DNA of 64,000 nucleotides. Origin: an uncultured Robinsoniella sp. GTDB lineage: Bacteria > Bacillota > Clostridia > Lachnospirales > Lachnospiraceae. The notes below the pieces were generated by a model. The model was not told the origin of the DNA and ran no database searches. It worked only from the letters and a program-made list of their open reading frames with translations. Positions 16,431 through 26,157 of the stretch are shown here, piece after piece. Every line of letters starts with the position of its first letter. Positions within the stretch are counted from its first letter, which is position 1. The DNA lies in the NCBI GenBank assembly GCA_900539655.1, contig UQCR01000004.1, positions 62,001 to 126,000 on the forward strand, written 5' to 3'. Made by a program: the position numbers and the translations under genes.

Positions 16431-17549
16431 TTACACTTCTTTTATAAACTCAGAAACATATAGCAGTGCACCGCCTACTGCAGATGACCACCAGGAAAAA
16501 TTGCTGGCTTCCACATAGCTTCCGTCATTTTCGAATGTATTTCTTCCGGCTACCTGTAGCTGGATATCCTTTAAATATTTCTTGATATATCCGCCGACAT
16601 AACCACCCAATACTACTTTGCAGTCAAAAAATGTCCGCAGATTATTAATGTGTACCGAAAGATAATACACATACTCTTCCCATATTTTCCTGCATTGCTC
16701 ATCTCCGCCATCAAGAAGCATAAAAAATCTCTCCAGACTTCCGTCTGTATGGTCGGATAAGATGGAGGAATTAAGATATGCATCTGCACACCCCTCTTTC
16801 CCACAGTAACATTTCTTTCCACCCGGAACCAGGGTTGTATGTCCAAACTCCCCGCTTCTCTGGTTATCCCCATAATAGATCTTGTCATCCAGCAGAACGG
16901 CGCCACCAACGGTAGGCCCCAGGAACAGGTACAAGATATTTTTTCCTTTTTCCCGATACCACATTTCAGCGAATCCGCCTCCGTTTGAATCGTTATAAAA
17001 CGTGTACGGATACGGGATGTACTCTTTTAATTCCTCGTAAAAATCTGGAGGCAGAGAGAATAAATACACCTGTGGGATGCTCTTTCGATCCCCACCGATG
17101 ATTGCCGGAAGGGTTACTCCAACTCCCAGCACTGTTTTCGGGTCAATCTGGTTTTTCTCAATGATCTGCTCTAACAGCGACCGTATTTCTTCATAATATG
17201 CCTTATCCGCATCAAAGGTACGTCTGACCCGGATACAGTCCACCATTGTTCCTGTCAAATCCACAATTGCCAGGGAAATATGGTTCTTGGTTATATCAAG
17301 CCCGATCCCCACCTTAGCCCTTCCATTACAGGAGAGGCATTTCGCCTTTCTTCCGCCTGTGGATTCAAAAGTCCCTGTTTCTTCAATTAAATCCATCTCC
17401 ATTAATTCCGACAGGTTCTGACTTACGGTTGGAAGGCTTAAGCGCAGTTTATATGCAACATCCTGCTTTGATATTTTCTTGTCACTCAGAATCAGCCGAT
17501 AAATATTATTACGGTTGATCTTTTTTAATTCCATGCTGGTACTCTTCAT
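16431..17549 (-). CDS. ROK family transcriptional regulator (NagC/XylR type)
   Basis: An N-terminal winged helix (KKISKQDVAYKLRLSLPTVSQNL) is followed by a sugar-kinase-like ROK domain with the zinc motif CYCGKEGCADAYL. A typical sugar-kinase catalytic Asp is not evident, so it acts as regulator rather than kinase. The start at 17549 is preferred because a -10 TATAAT lies at 17608-17613, inside the longer frame that begins at 17627; AGGGA lies 8 nt before this ATG. It sits just downstream of the Rbs-type sugar operon, which it probably controls. Confidence 0.88.
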   Translation of the reverse strand: MKSTSMELKKINRNNIYRLILSDKKISKQDVAYKLRLSLPTVSQNLSELMEMDLIEETGTFESTGGRKAKCLSCNGRAKVGIGLDITKNHISLAIVDLTGTMVDCIRVRRTFDADKAYYEEIRSLLEQIIEKNQIDPKTVLGVGVTLPAIIGGDRKSIPQVYLFSLPPDFYEELKEYIPYPYTFYNDSNGGGFAEMWYREKGKNILYLFLGPTVGGAVLLDDKIYYGDNQRSGEFGHTTLVPGGKKCYCGKEGCADAYLNSSILSDHTDGSLERFFMLLDGGDEQCRKIWEEYVYYLSVHINNLRTFFDCKVVLGGYVGGYIKKYLKDIQLQVAGRNTFENDGSYVEASNFSWWSSAVGGALLYVSEFIKEV

Positions 17550-17607
17550 ACTCACTATCCCTATTTTCCCCTTTTTAACCACTGGGGTTTCTAAAATTAT
17601 TTGTTCC

Positions 17608-17636
17608 ATTATACCAAATTCTTCCATGTTCGTAAA
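17608..17636 (-). promoter_or_regulatory. Putative promoter of the ROK gene
   Basis: Minus strand TTTACG (17631-17636), 17 bp, TATAAT (17608-17613). It overlaps the longest possible ROK frame and argues for the internal start codon. Confidence 0.5.
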
Positions 17637-17676
17637 GTCACTTCTTTTCTCTCTATATTTTGTTTGCTAAATATAG

Positions 17677-17707
17677 AAAAAGCAGAACACAGAATGTCCC
17701 GCTTTTT
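17677..17707 (-). terminator. Terminator of the sugar ABC operon
   Basis: AAAAAGC (17677-17683) pairs with GCTTTTT (17701-17707), with an inner CAC/TGT-type extension; a T-run ends it on the minus strand. It separates the substrate-binding protein gene from the ROK gene. Confidence 0.75.
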
Positions 17708-17776
17708 CTTTTCATGGCTAAGCGTGTTTTGTAATTGATTGCTGACAGCTGTGCGTATAGCTCCCACTTTTCAGTT

Positions 17777-18877
17777 TTATTTATAATCTGCTATATTGTC
17801 TTTTGTTACCAACACATAGGGAATGGATACATCTTTGGGTTCTCCTCCCTTTACAATGTCCAGTATTTCATCAATGCCTGCTTCAGCCTGTCCCTTTGCA
17901 TCCTGGAATACGGTTGCCGCCAGAGTTCCCGCCTCGATTGCTGCTTTTGCATCGTCTATTGCATCTATACCGGTTACAATAATTTTATCGCCCATATCAT
18001 TATCCAGAACTGCCTGGAGTGCTCCCATAGCCATTTCATCATTCTGTGCCACAATTGCCTGTATTTCATCGGCTCCCTGGAGAAGATTCTCAGTTGTGGA
18101 CAATGCTTCTTCTCTGGACCAGTTACAGGTAGGTTCGCTTAAAATCTTAATATCCGGGTACTTCTTCAGTATATTTTCATAACCTTCTCTTCTCAATACT
18201 TCTGCAGAGATACCATTTGGTCCGTGTAAAATCACTATATTTCCTTTTCCATTCAACTGATCTGCTACATACTGCATTTCCAGCTCACCGGCAACGATAT
18301 CATCGGAGCCAACATGTGCCAGAACCTCATCGGAATTTACCTGGGCATTTACCGTAATTAACGGAACTTTTGCTTCATTTGCAGCTTCTACTGCCGGTAC
18401 CAGCGCATCCCCATCCATCGGACAGATTAAAATTCCATCTACATTTTGTGCAATCAGGTTATCGATCTGACCTACCTGCGTTGCTGAGTCCATATTTCCG
18501 TCCAGCACGCTGAACTCTACGGTATCCGCATATTTTTCACTGACATAATCCTGCATCGCTTCTGCAAGCAGAACCTGGAATTGAGCTGTCTGGCTGTAAG
18601 AAGAAAATACAATTTTATACTTTTCGCCGGAAGCCTTTCCTGCTGCTTCCGTTACCGCTTTATCCACCGCATCCGCTGCTTTTGTATTGGAATCCGCTTC
18701 TGATTTACCTGTTTCTGACTTTTCTGCATCCGGCTTTACCGTCTCTGTTGTCCCTGCCTCTGTTCCGGCAAAATTTTTGCTTTCCGCAGTTCCTTTAGAA
18801 TCCCCCGTCCCACAGGCTGCAAGTGAAGTTACCGCAAGTACACATACCATTGTTAATGCTGCCACTCTTTTTTTCAT
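17777..18877 (-). CDS. Sugar ABC transporter substrate-binding lipoprotein (RbsB-like)
   Basis: A type I periplasmic-binding protein for sugars. The signal peptide ends in lipobox SLAACG (Cys near 22), followed by a Lys/Glu/Thr-rich linker to about residue 85 and then the binding domain (IDNLIAQNVDGILICPMDGD, IVAQNDEMAMGALQAV, GIDAIDDAKAAIEAG). The ligand is a pentose, polyol or similar, judged from the neighbouring dehydrogenases; it cannot be fixed further. It is the last gene of the dehydrogenase-ATPase-permease set. Confidence 0.92.
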   Translation of the reverse strand: MKKRVAALTMVCVLAVTSLAACGTGDSKGTAESKNFAGTEAGTTETVKPDAEKSETGKSEADSNTKAADAVDKAVTEAAGKASGEKYKIVFSSYSQTAQFQVLLAEAMQDYVSEKYADTVEFSVLDGNMDSATQVGQIDNLIAQNVDGILICPMDGDALVPAVEAANEAKVPLITVNAQVNSDEVLAHVGSDDIVAGELEMQYVADQLNGKGNIVILHGPNGISAEVLRREGYENILKKYPDIKILSEPTCNWSREEALSTTENLLQGADEIQAIVAQNDEMAMGALQAVLDNDMGDKIIVTGIDAIDDAKAAIEAGTLAATVFQDAKGQAEAGIDEILDIVKGGEPKDVSIPYVLVTKDNIADYK

Positions 18878-18890
18878 ACCTTGATCTCCT

Positions 18891-19865
18891 TTATTTGTTT
18901 TTATTTTTTGTTATGCGGTCTAATAGTACAGCCAGCACAATAATAGACCCCTTAACGATCTTCTGGTAATAAGATGAAATGTTCAGAAGGTCCATACCGT
19001 TATTGATTACCCCAACAATCAATACACCCAGGATTGTTCCTGACACTTTTCCTATTCCTCCGTTTAGACTGGTACCCCCGATAACAACTGCCGCTATGGC
19101 ATCCAGTTCATAGCCTTCTCCTGAATTGGGCTGACCAGCATTGATGCGGGATGCCAGTACTGTTCCAGCCAGTCCTGCGCAAATTCCGGATATCATATAG
19201 ACAAATAATTTAATCCTGGCTACGCTTAAACCGGAAGCCTTCGCCGCTTCTTCATTTCCCCCGATTGCATATAAATACCGTCCAAACTTTGTCCAGGATA
19301 AGATCAGATACCCTATTAAAAATACTGCCGCCAATATGTAGATTAAAATCGGAAGTCCAAGAATTGTTCCACCTCCAATGTAGCGGAACTGATCACTTAG
19401 ATTACTGATCGGGCGCCCCTTGCTTAAAACCAGCGCAACTCCCGAAGCTACGGACAGCATTCCAAGTGTCGCGATAAAAGCCGGAAGATTCAAAAATGCC
19501 ACCAGGGTACCGTTTACCACACCGCATGCTGCGCCTGCCAGAACACCCAGTATAATAGGGACAATCACAGGATATTCTCCCGGATGGGCAAAAGTCGTCG
19601 CAACAATACCGGATAGTGCTACGATGGACCCTACAGACAAATCAATACCTCCTGTCAGCAGTACACACATCATCCCAACGGAAATAATTCCGTTAATAGA
19701 CACCTGCTTTAAGACATTAATTAGGTTTCTGGAGGTAAAAAAGGTATTGGTTATCACTGTCAAAAGTATAAATAATATTAAAAATACCATCAGAATACCA
19801 TATTTATTAAAAAGATCTTTCCCGCTTAGCCGTTTTGTCATTTGATTTGCGGTTTTCTCTGTCAT
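18891..19865 (-). CDS. Sugar ABC transporter permease (RbsC-like)
   Basis: A hydrophobic protein of the RbsC/XylH/AraH family with 8-10 membrane segments and the conserved GGIDLSVGSIVALSG and AVVIGGTSLNGGIGKV motifs. Length 324 is normal. The start overlaps the stop of the ATPase gene by 4 bp (ATGA), so the two are coupled; the binding protein follows 13 bp later. Confidence 0.95.
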   Translation of the reverse strand: MTEKTANQMTKRLSGKDLFNKYGILMVFLILFILLTVITNTFFTSRNLINVLKQVSINGIISVGMMCVLLTGGIDLSVGSIVALSGIVATTFAHPGEYPVIVPIILGVLAGAACGVVNGTLVAFLNLPAFIATLGMLSVASGVALVLSKGRPISNLSDQFRYIGGGTILGLPILIYILAAVFLIGYLILSWTKFGRYLYAIGGNEEAAKASGLSVARIKLFVYMISGICAGLAGTVLASRINAGQPNSGEGYELDAIAAVVIGGTSLNGGIGKVSGTILGVLIVGVINNGMDLLNISSYYQKIVKGSIIVLAVLLDRITKNKNK

Positions 19866-21367
19866 TCCTGTCCCTCCTTATGTGGCGTTGCATACTGCAT
19901 AACCAATTCCTGACTGAACTCTTCTCTCTCCAGCTCACCGGTAATCCGCCCCTCACTAAATACCAGTATCCGGTCACTGATACCCAGTACTTCCGGCATT
20001 TCAGATGAAATCATGATAACAGCAATTCCTTTAGCTGCCAGCTGGTTAATCAGTTCATAAATTTCCGTTTTTGCTCCAATATCAATTCCCCTCGTTGGTT
20101 CATCCAATATTAACACTTTCGGATTTGTCAGAAGCCATTTTACAAAAACAATTTTCTGCTGGTTTCCTCCGGACAAATTCAGGACCTGTGCCTCTCTGGA
20201 AGGCGTTTTGACTGACAGCAGCTCAATCTGCTCATCGGCTACTTTATTCAGCTTTTTCGTATTTAAGATCAACCGCTTATTCAGCTTTTTTAAATTAGAA
20301 ATTACAATATTGTCTTTTACACTGCCAATCAGATTCAATCCCCTCAGCTTCCGATCCTCCGGAACATAGGCAATCCCTGCCTTTACCGCCTGGTTTGGAT
20401 TAGCAGCTTGAATCTCTTTGCCTTCCAGGTATAAGGTTCCCTGTTTTTTCTTACGAAGTCCAAATACCAGCTCGGCGGTTTCCGTTCTCCCCGCTCCCAT
20501 CAAACCGGCAAATCCCAGTACTTCCCCCGCCTTTACCTCAAAGGAAATATCCCTAACCATCCTGCCATCATCTAACCCCTCTACCTTAAATACCGTTTCC
20601 CCAATCTTAGCTGCTTTTTTCGGATAATAGTCACCCAGTTCACGTCCAACCATCCCCTGAATCAACAGTCCGTCATCTAATTCGGAAGCGGGTTTCGATA
20701 GTACCCACTGTCCATCCCTTAAAATGGTTATGGTATCTGCAATCTGGAATATCTCATCCATTTTATGTGAAATGTATACGATTGCAACGTCTTTTTCTGT
20801 CAACGAACGGATAATCCGAAACAGCTGTTCCACTTCTTTTTCCGAAATTGCAGAAGTAGGTTCATCCATAATAATTACATCAGAATGATAGGAAACTGCT
20901 TTTGCAATCTCTATCATCTGCTGCCCTGCCACAGTCAATTCGCCCAAGATCTTTTTAGGTGACACAGACATACCTAGCTCTTCCAGCAGCTCCTTAGCCT
21001 TCCGGTTCATTTCGGACTTATTGATCAGGTATTTTGCCCTGCTGCTTTCCCTTCCCAAAAAAATATTTTCCGCAATCGTCATTTCCGGTACCAGATTCAA
21101 TTCCTGATAGATCATTGTAATTCCGTGATCAATGGCATCCTTTGTGGAATGAAAACTGACTTCCTGCCCCTTTACAGATATAGAGCCTTTATCGTTGGTA
21201 TATGCACCACAGAGAATTTTCATAAGCGTCGATTTACCTGCACCATTTTCCCCCATCAGTGCGTGAACCTCACCTTTTCTCAACGTCAATTTTACATTAT
21301 CAAGTGCTTTTACCCCGGGAAACTCTTTTGTAATATTCTTCATTTCCAGAATAATCTCATTTGCCAT
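19862..21367 (-). CDS. Sugar ABC transporter ATPase (RbsA/MglA-like, two NBDs)
   Basis: A tandem nucleotide-binding protein of about 500 residues. The first half carries GENGAGKST and a Walker B IIMDEPTSA but a degenerate signature (LTVAGQQM). The second half has a degenerate Walker A region (GLMGAGRTE) and a good signature LSGGNQQK with LILDEPTRG, as usual in this family. The start at 21367 follows GGAGGG with an 11-nt spacing; the longer frame from 21421 is less likely. It energises the permease/binding protein encoded next. Confidence 0.94.
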   Translation of the reverse strand: MANEIILEMKNITKEFPGVKALDNVKLTLRKGEVHALMGENGAGKSTLMKILCGAYTNDKGSISVKGQEVSFHSTKDAIDHGITMIYQELNLVPEMTIAENIFLGRESSRAKYLINKSEMNRKAKELLEELGMSVSPKKILGELTVAGQQMIEIAKAVSYHSDVIIMDEPTSAISEKEVEQLFRIIRSLTEKDVAIVYISHKMDEIFQIADTITILRDGQWVLSKPASELDDGLLIQGMVGRELGDYYPKKAAKIGETVFKVEGLDDGRMVRDISFEVKAGEVLGFAGLMGAGRTETAELVFGLRKKKQGTLYLEGKEIQAANPNQAVKAGIAYVPEDRKLRGLNLIGSVKDNIVISNLKKLNKRLILNTKKLNKVADEQIELLSVKTPSREAQVLNLSGGNQQKIVFVKWLLTNPKVLILDEPTRGIDIGAKTEIYELINQLAAKGIAVIMISSEMPEVLGISDRILVFSEGRITGELEREEFSQELVMQYATPHKEGQE

Positions 21368-21436
21368 GAAGAAGTAATCCCTCCTCTTTTTGCATAATTT
21401 TGCCGGATTTAACCAGCTCATGAACCAGAGCGTGTA

Positions 21437-22468
21437 TTAGAATCCATTTGGATGAATAATAATCTTCATCTGCCCTCTGCCATTTAACATCTGGTCCATA
21501 GCTTTATCAAAATCATCCAGGGAATAATGATGGCTTGCCAAATCGTCCACTTTCACTATGCCCTCTTCCATAAATTTTACTGCCCTGTCAAAACAATGTG
21601 TCTGGGCAAAAGATCCAATCAGCCTCAATTCTTTTTCAAAGATCTGATAAGGTTTAATCCGTATGGTATCTTCATTGCCGGCTACTCCATATACAACAAT
21701 TTTTCCTCTTGCCTTAGGAAAATTCAGGCATTGTTCCAGCACGGCAGGTACACCGGTTGCATCAATTACCACGTCAAATCCCTTGGGAAACATTTGATGC
21801 AGCTGTGTTGTATGTACACTATAGTCGTTTCTGTCCATCAGAACAGTTTTGGCATAACCATTTTTCTCAATCAGATCCAGTTTTTCCTTAGAAGATGCAC
21901 AAGCTACCACATTGGCAGCCCCGCCCTGGTGTATCAGCTGGGTTAATAGAATCCCTGTGGGACCTGCCCCAAAAATCAAGACATCATCGCCACACTGGAT
22001 ATCAATGACATCCATACCATGGATTGCACAGGCAAGAGGCTCTGCAAAACAGGCTTCATCATAAGAAAGTTTCTCACTGATTGGAAAAACCTTATCATAA
22101 TTTACCACCACATACTCTGCGAAACCACCAGGTCCATTGCATCCCAGAGAGTAAAAATCCTCACAGAATAATGGCATATTTCTTCTGCAATAATAGCATT
22201 CTCCACACAATACGGTATTGTCTCCCGTTACCCGGTCCCCTATCTTAAAACCTTTCACTGCACATCCAATCTCAACTATTTCACCTGCAAATTCATGTCC
22301 CGGTGTCAACGGAAACCTGGCAATAAACTCCCCTTCATGAATATGGGCATCTGTTCTGCATATTCCGCAGGATTTTACTTGAATCAGTACCTGGTTTTCT
22401 TTTACTTCCGGTTTTGGAATCTCTGTAACAGAAAATTGTCTTGGTTCACTGTACACTACTGCTTTCAT
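21437..22468 (-). CDS. Zinc-dependent alcohol/polyol dehydrogenase (MDR family)
   Basis: A medium-chain dehydrogenase. The catalytic zinc site includes CGICRTDAHIHEGEF and GHEFAGE; the structural zinc Cys cluster is CGECYYCRRNMPLFC; the NAD loop is GAGPTGIL. The start at 22468 follows GGGAGG by 6 nt. With the neighbouring dehydrogenase and sugar importer it likely oxidises an imported polyol or interconverts it with a ketose. Substrate not determinable. Confidence 0.92.
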   Translation of the reverse strand: MKAVVYSEPRQFSVTEIPKPEVKENQVLIQVKSCGICRTDAHIHEGEFIARFPLTPGHEFAGEIVEIGCAVKGFKIGDRVTGDNTVLCGECYYCRRNMPLFCEDFYSLGCNGPGGFAEYVVVNYDKVFPISEKLSYDEACFAEPLACAIHGMDVIDIQCGDDVLIFGAGPTGILLTQLIHQGGAANVVACASSKEKLDLIEKNGYAKTVLMDRNDYSVHTTQLHQMFPKGFDVVIDATGVPAVLEQCLNFPKARGKIVVYGVAGNEDTIRIKPYQIFEKELRLIGSFAQTHCFDRAVKFMEEGIVKVDDLASHHYSLDDFDKAMDQMLNGRGQMKIIIHPNGF

Positions 22469-22489
22469 TGGTTTTCCTCCCATTCTGGT

Positions 22490-23524
22490 TTACACTAATT
22501 TAATTACCCCTTTTACAACATCCTGTGCATTTTCAATAACAGTATCAAATGCCAATTTAACATCGCTAAAATCAAATTCATGCGTGGCAATCTGGCCTAC
22601 ATTAATTTTACCATCTGCAATTGCGGCGATAGCAACCGGATAAAGGTTACGATAACGGAATACAGACTTAATATTCAGCTCTTTTGCCATTACCTGTGCA
22701 AAATCATATGCTATGACATCCTGGGGCGCCATTCCCACTAACACAACTGTACCACCTCTTTTTGCCATTTCCGGTGTCTGCTGGATTGTCTTAACCGCTC
22801 CTGCCGTTTCTATCACAACATCTGCCCCTTTACCATCCAAAAACCTGTCCAGCTCCTTTCCTACATCCATTTCTTTCGCATTAACCGTATGGTTTGCCCC
22901 CAGTTTTTCAGCATATCTCAAACGTTTTCCAAGCATGTCCACAACTATAACATTTGCAGCACCTCTGGCTTTACATGCAAGCAAAGTCACAAGTCCGATA
23001 CATCCACCTCCGAGTACCACCACACTGTCTCCCAGTTTAACCTCCCCCTGTGCGGCTGCATGAAGCCCCACTGACAGCGGCTCTACCAATGCCCCCTCCT
23101 TTGTGGACACATTTTCCGGAAGCTTAAAGCACATATCTGAAGGATGCGTGGCATATTCCGTCAAGACTCCGTGGTACGGCGGAGTTGCAAAGAATTTTAC
23201 CTCCGGGCACAGGTTATATCTGCCCGTCTTACAAAATTCGCATTTCCCGCAGGTAACTCCAGGCTCCAGAGCCACCCGGTCTCCTATCTTCAAATCCGTA
23301 ACTTTACTGCCAGTGTCCACTATAGTGCCTGCTGCCTCATGTCCAAGGATAAATGGCCCGTTAGCAATAAAATCTCCAATTCTTCCATTTTCATAGAAGT
23401 GAACATCAGATCCGCAGATTCCTACATATTCAATTTTGACCAAAACTTCATTCTCATTTGGCACCGGTTTTGCAATGTCCCGGTATATAATCTCAAATGT
23501 TCCGTCCATATAAGCTGCCTTCAT
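22490..23524 (-). CDS. Zinc-dependent sorbitol/xylitol dehydrogenase-like protein
   Basis: A medium-chain dehydrogenase of the sorbitol/xylitol group: CGICGSDVHFYENG, GHEAAG, structural zinc CGKCEFCKTGRYNLC, cofactor loop GGGCIGLV. The start at 23524 lies 8 nt after a GGGGGG-type Shine-Dalgarno. It is the first gene of the sugar operon, preceded by a roughly 225-nt leader and a consensus promoter. Two dehydrogenases in series suggest conversion of a polyol via a keto intermediate. Confidence 0.93.
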   Translation of the reverse strand: MKAAYMDGTFEIIYRDIAKPVPNENEVLVKIEYVGICGSDVHFYENGRIGDFIANGPFILGHEAAGTIVDTGSKVTDLKIGDRVALEPGVTCGKCEFCKTGRYNLCPEVKFFATPPYHGVLTEYATHPSDMCFKLPENVSTKEGALVEPLSVGLHAAAQGEVKLGDSVVVLGGGCIGLVTLLACKARGAANVIVVDMLGKRLRYAEKLGANHTVNAKEMDVGKELDRFLDGKGADVVIETAGAVKTIQQTPEMAKRGGTVVLVGMAPQDVIAYDFAQVMAKELNIKSVFRYRNLYPVAIAAIADGKINVGQIATHEFDFSDVKLAFDTVIENAQDVVKGVIKLV

Positions 23525-23717
23525 GGTGTAATCCCCCCTCTTTTTTATAGTTAACTTAAATTCTTCGCATTTTCGCAATATTTAGACTCAGCCTTGTGGC
23601 TATGTATATGCGTATGCGGTTCACTGCTTTACCTCACCCTTCTCCGTCTTAGATTCATATACTTTTTAAACTGTTGAAACTATTATTACTGTTATCCTCC
23701 TTTTAGTTTCTAATTAT

Positions 23718-23742
23718 CTTTTATAAATATATTTTCTAAAAG
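23718..23742. promoter_or_regulatory. Candidate ROK operator in the sugar operon leader
   Basis: A 25-bp AT-rich imperfect palindrome with CTTTTA and TAAAAG ends lies about 15-35 bp downstream of the -10 element. Position and symmetry suit a XylR/NagC-type repressor site. The 23525-23717 leader otherwise holds no convincing gene. Confidence 0.4.
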
Positions 23743-23755
23743 TAATTTTAAACAT

Positions 23756-23784
23756 ATTTTACAAAAGTTTCTTATGTTTGTCAA
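23756..23784 (-). promoter_or_regulatory. Promoter of the sugar operon
   Basis: Minus strand TTGACA (23779-23784), 17 bp, TAAAAT (23756-23761). Confidence 0.7.
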
Positions 23785-23802
23785 GTAAAATGTCAAAAAA
23801 AT

Positions 23803-23846
23803 AAAAAGGTTCAAACAGATCCTTTTTTTATCTGTCTAAACCTTTT
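23803..23846. terminator. Terminator after the sensor kinase gene
   Basis: AAAAAGGTT and ACAGAT (23803-23820) pair with ATCTGT and AACCTTTT (23830-23846). T-runs lie on both sides. Confidence 0.75.
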
Positions 23847-23907
23847 CTATTTTTTCAATGAATTGCTGTATTCTTAGTAACTTTTCACTAGATTCAAAAA
23901 ATCTGCA

Positions 23908-25227
23908 TTATCTGTTCCCTGGTATTGGCAACGTAATATTTACCTGAAATTCACTGTTGGAATTTCCGGTCTGCATCGTTCCATTATACTTTTCCAAGGT
24001 TTTCTTTACATTTTGCAGACCATATCCCATGTGACCACTTCCCCTCGTTCTATGGCGAAGTCTTGATGAATCGGTGCCATTGTCCGAATTTAACGACCCT
24101 TCTACCAGAAATGAATTACGGATACTTATAACTACAAATTCATTAAAGTAATTCATTTTTATTCGGATATAAGGATGATCCTGAACCCTTTTAGCAGCCT
24201 CAATTGCATTATCCAGCAGATTTGCAAACACCGTTGTCACATCGATATCCTTCATAAATTCCAGACTGACATCTCCTATTTCAACAGCCGTATGAATACC
24301 ATCCCTTTCCGCATTGTTTAATTTATCATTCAAAATTATATTCAGCATTTTGTGTTTGGTATAAGATCGCTCTCCCAATACATTTAACATATGATGCATA
24401 TCTTTTACATAGCTGTTACCCGCATCTGACTCCTGCATATGATACAGCTGTTCTACAGCAATCAGATGATTCTTCATATCATGCAATACCTTTCTCGAAT
24501 CCTGGTATTTCTTCTCCAGATCTCCATAATATTTGTATTGCAGTTCATTCTGCTGATGATACAATTGCAACTCCTTCTCCAATTCATTGGACTTAGATAT
24601 ATACCCGCCCAGATAGATAAAATAAACATCCAGGATCAAAAGAAGAATGATGTTAACCACGATAACCGTAATACCATACAACTGGATATAGACCGCACCA
24701 ACCTGCACCAGAGACAGCAAAAATATAATACTCCATACTGGTACCATATACATACTGATCAGCTGCCATTTATTGATTTTATTTATTTTCTTCCGGTTCA
24801 CAAAGAACACCATAAATTTAGTCAGCATAAGATAAAGCACAATCTTAAGCGTCAACGCAATATTCGCCATTAACAAAGCACTGTTTATATCATTTGACGG
24901 GATAAACAACGCTGACAGATTCAAAATTGCGGATTGCCCTAAAACTCCGATTAATCCAAACAAAAGATAGTAGATAACATACAGCATATTTTTATTAAAT
25001 AAAAAATGCCCCATCAATGCCAGATATAAAATTCCAGCAACCATACTTAGGCGGCTGAATCTAAAAATGACACCTAAAATAATAATCATGATATAAACAA
25101 CAAAACCTGCAAGATACCACCATTTTGCCCGATAAATATTCCGTTCAATATGACTCATAAAATAATATGCGCAACAAATCATTACGCCCAACTCCATAAT
25201 TCCCAATATGAGATTTAAAATAGCCAT
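23908..25227 (-). CDS. GHKL-type sensor histidine kinase (AgrC/VirS-like)
   Basis: About six hydrophobic segments fill residues 1-200, followed by a coiled linker and a kinase core. The phosphoacceptor His is in KVLHDMKNHLIAVE (near 255). The ATP-binding N-box is FANLLDNAIEAA and the G-box is GYGLQNVKKTLEKY, typical of peptide-pheromone receptors of the HPK10/GHKL class. The LytTR regulator is 17 bp upstream in the same operon. No AgrB protease or AgrD pheromone gene is visible nearby, so the signal is unknown. Confidence 0.92.
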   Translation of the reverse strand: MAILNLILGIMELGVMICCAYYFMSHIERNIYRAKWWYLAGFVVYIMIIILGVIFRFSRLSMVAGILYLALMGHFLFNKNMLYVIYYLLFGLIGVLGQSAILNLSALFIPSNDINSALLMANIALTLKIVLYLMLTKFMVFFVNRKKINKINKWQLISMYMVPVWSIIFLLSLVQVGAVYIQLYGITVIVVNIILLLILDVYFIYLGGYISKSNELEKELQLYHQQNELQYKYYGDLEKKYQDSRKVLHDMKNHLIAVEQLYHMQESDAGNSYVKDMHHMLNVLGERSYTKHKMLNIILNDKLNNAERDGIHTAVEIGDVSLEFMKDIDVTTVFANLLDNAIEAAKRVQDHPYIRIKMNYFNEFVVISIRNSFLVEGSLNSDNGTDSSRLRHRTRGSGHMGYGLQNVKKTLEKYNGTMQTGNSNSEFQVNITLPIPGNR

Positions 25228-25244
25228 TCCTTCCTCTGCCCCCT

Positions 25245-25943
25245 TTAAATGCGGTTGGCCATATAATGGCTCAGCTTTTCTCTGAACTCCACGGACTTCT
25301 TCTGAGAAAGCGGAATCAGGCTTCCATCCATCATATGGATATCATATCCTTTAATATTTTTGACATAAAACAGGTTGACAGAAAAACTTTTATGTGGCAT
25401 ATAAAAGCCATAGGATTCCATCTTTACTGCCATTGCCGTTATACTGCCATGCATCCGCAATACCCCTGCTTTTGTCCTCATATGTATTTTTCGGTCTGCA
25501 TATTCAAAATAATAAATATCTCTGACATTGATCTCATGAACACCGTCTTCAGTCTCAAATCGCAGCATCTGCTCCGGCTCCTCATCTGCTGTATATGCTA
25601 AAACCTCTTCTAACTGCCTGTGAATATTTTCCCGGCTGACCGGTTTAAGAAGATACGCAAAAGCATGTACCGAAAATGCGTAATTTCGGTAATCGTCGTA
25701 TCCTGTCACATAAATAATTTTCACCTTTTTATCATAGCTTCTTACCTTCTGCGCTGTCTTAATTCCATTAATTCCTTTCATATCAATGTCCAGGAAAATA
25801 ACATCATATTCTTTGTTCCCTCTGATCAATCCTTCTCCGCTTTCATAAGCATCCACCAGGCACAACATCCTGAAACTTTTTATGTAATCTGTAATTTGCT
25901 GAACGATTAACTTCTCATCATCGCAAACAGCCACCTTAAACAT
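25245..25943 (-). CDS. LytTR family response regulator (AgrA-like)
   Basis: A receiver domain (residues 1-120; acidic pocket CDDE, phosphoacceptor Asp52 in FLDIDM, Lys in LLKPVS) is followed by a LytTR DNA-binding domain (about 130-230; YFEYADRKIHMRTKAGVL, FYMPHKSFSVNL, IPLSQKKS). It is transcribed first, then the sensor kinase. Four 12-bp direct repeats resembling LytTR half-sites lie 215-260 bp upstream (26158-26205). Confidence 0.93.
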   Translation of the reverse strand: MFKVAVCDDEKLIVQQITDYIKSFRMLCLVDAYESGEGLIRGNKEYDVIFLDIDMKGINGIKTAQKVRSYDKKVKIIYVTGYDDYRNYAFSVHAFAYLLKPVSRENIHRQLEEVLAYTADEEPEQMLRFETEDGVHEINVRDIYYFEYADRKIHMRTKAGVLRMHGSITAMAVKMESYGFYMPHKSFSVNLFYVKNIKGYDIHMMDGSLIPLSQKKSVEFREKLSHYMANRI

Positions 25944-25968
25944 TTTTTAATCCTGCCTTCCATTTTTG

Positions 25969-26140
25969 TTAGTTCCAGTATAATAGCTGCGATTCAAAGT
26001 TACAAGAACAAAAACACAAGTTATGGGAACCTAGAGCTTGTTTAAATTTGCCGACAGATGCACGCAGCAGTTTCTGAGTGTTTTTATCCGAGTAAAAAAT
26101 TCGTAGCGTGCATTCTGATAAGTACTTATGCACACCTACC
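25969..26140. repeat. Candidate dispersed repeat element
   Basis: Noncoding DNA with an ATGCACGC / GCGTGCAT inverted pair (around 26055-26115) and a short AAGTACTT palindrome. It recalls a ~150-bp sequence found many times between genes in related Lachnospiraceae; that rests on memory. The minus-strand frame through it is unlikely to be a gene. Outside this and the 12-bp array, the 25944-26588 gap holds only AT-rich DNA leading to the next gene. Confidence 0.35.
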
Positions 26141-26157
26141 AAATCCCGAAAATTAAA

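Noticed and set aside
23525..23720. Short peptides in the sugar operon leader (for example an Arg-rich nonapeptide)
   Set aside because: Start context is poor and nothing links them to regulation; likely chance frames.
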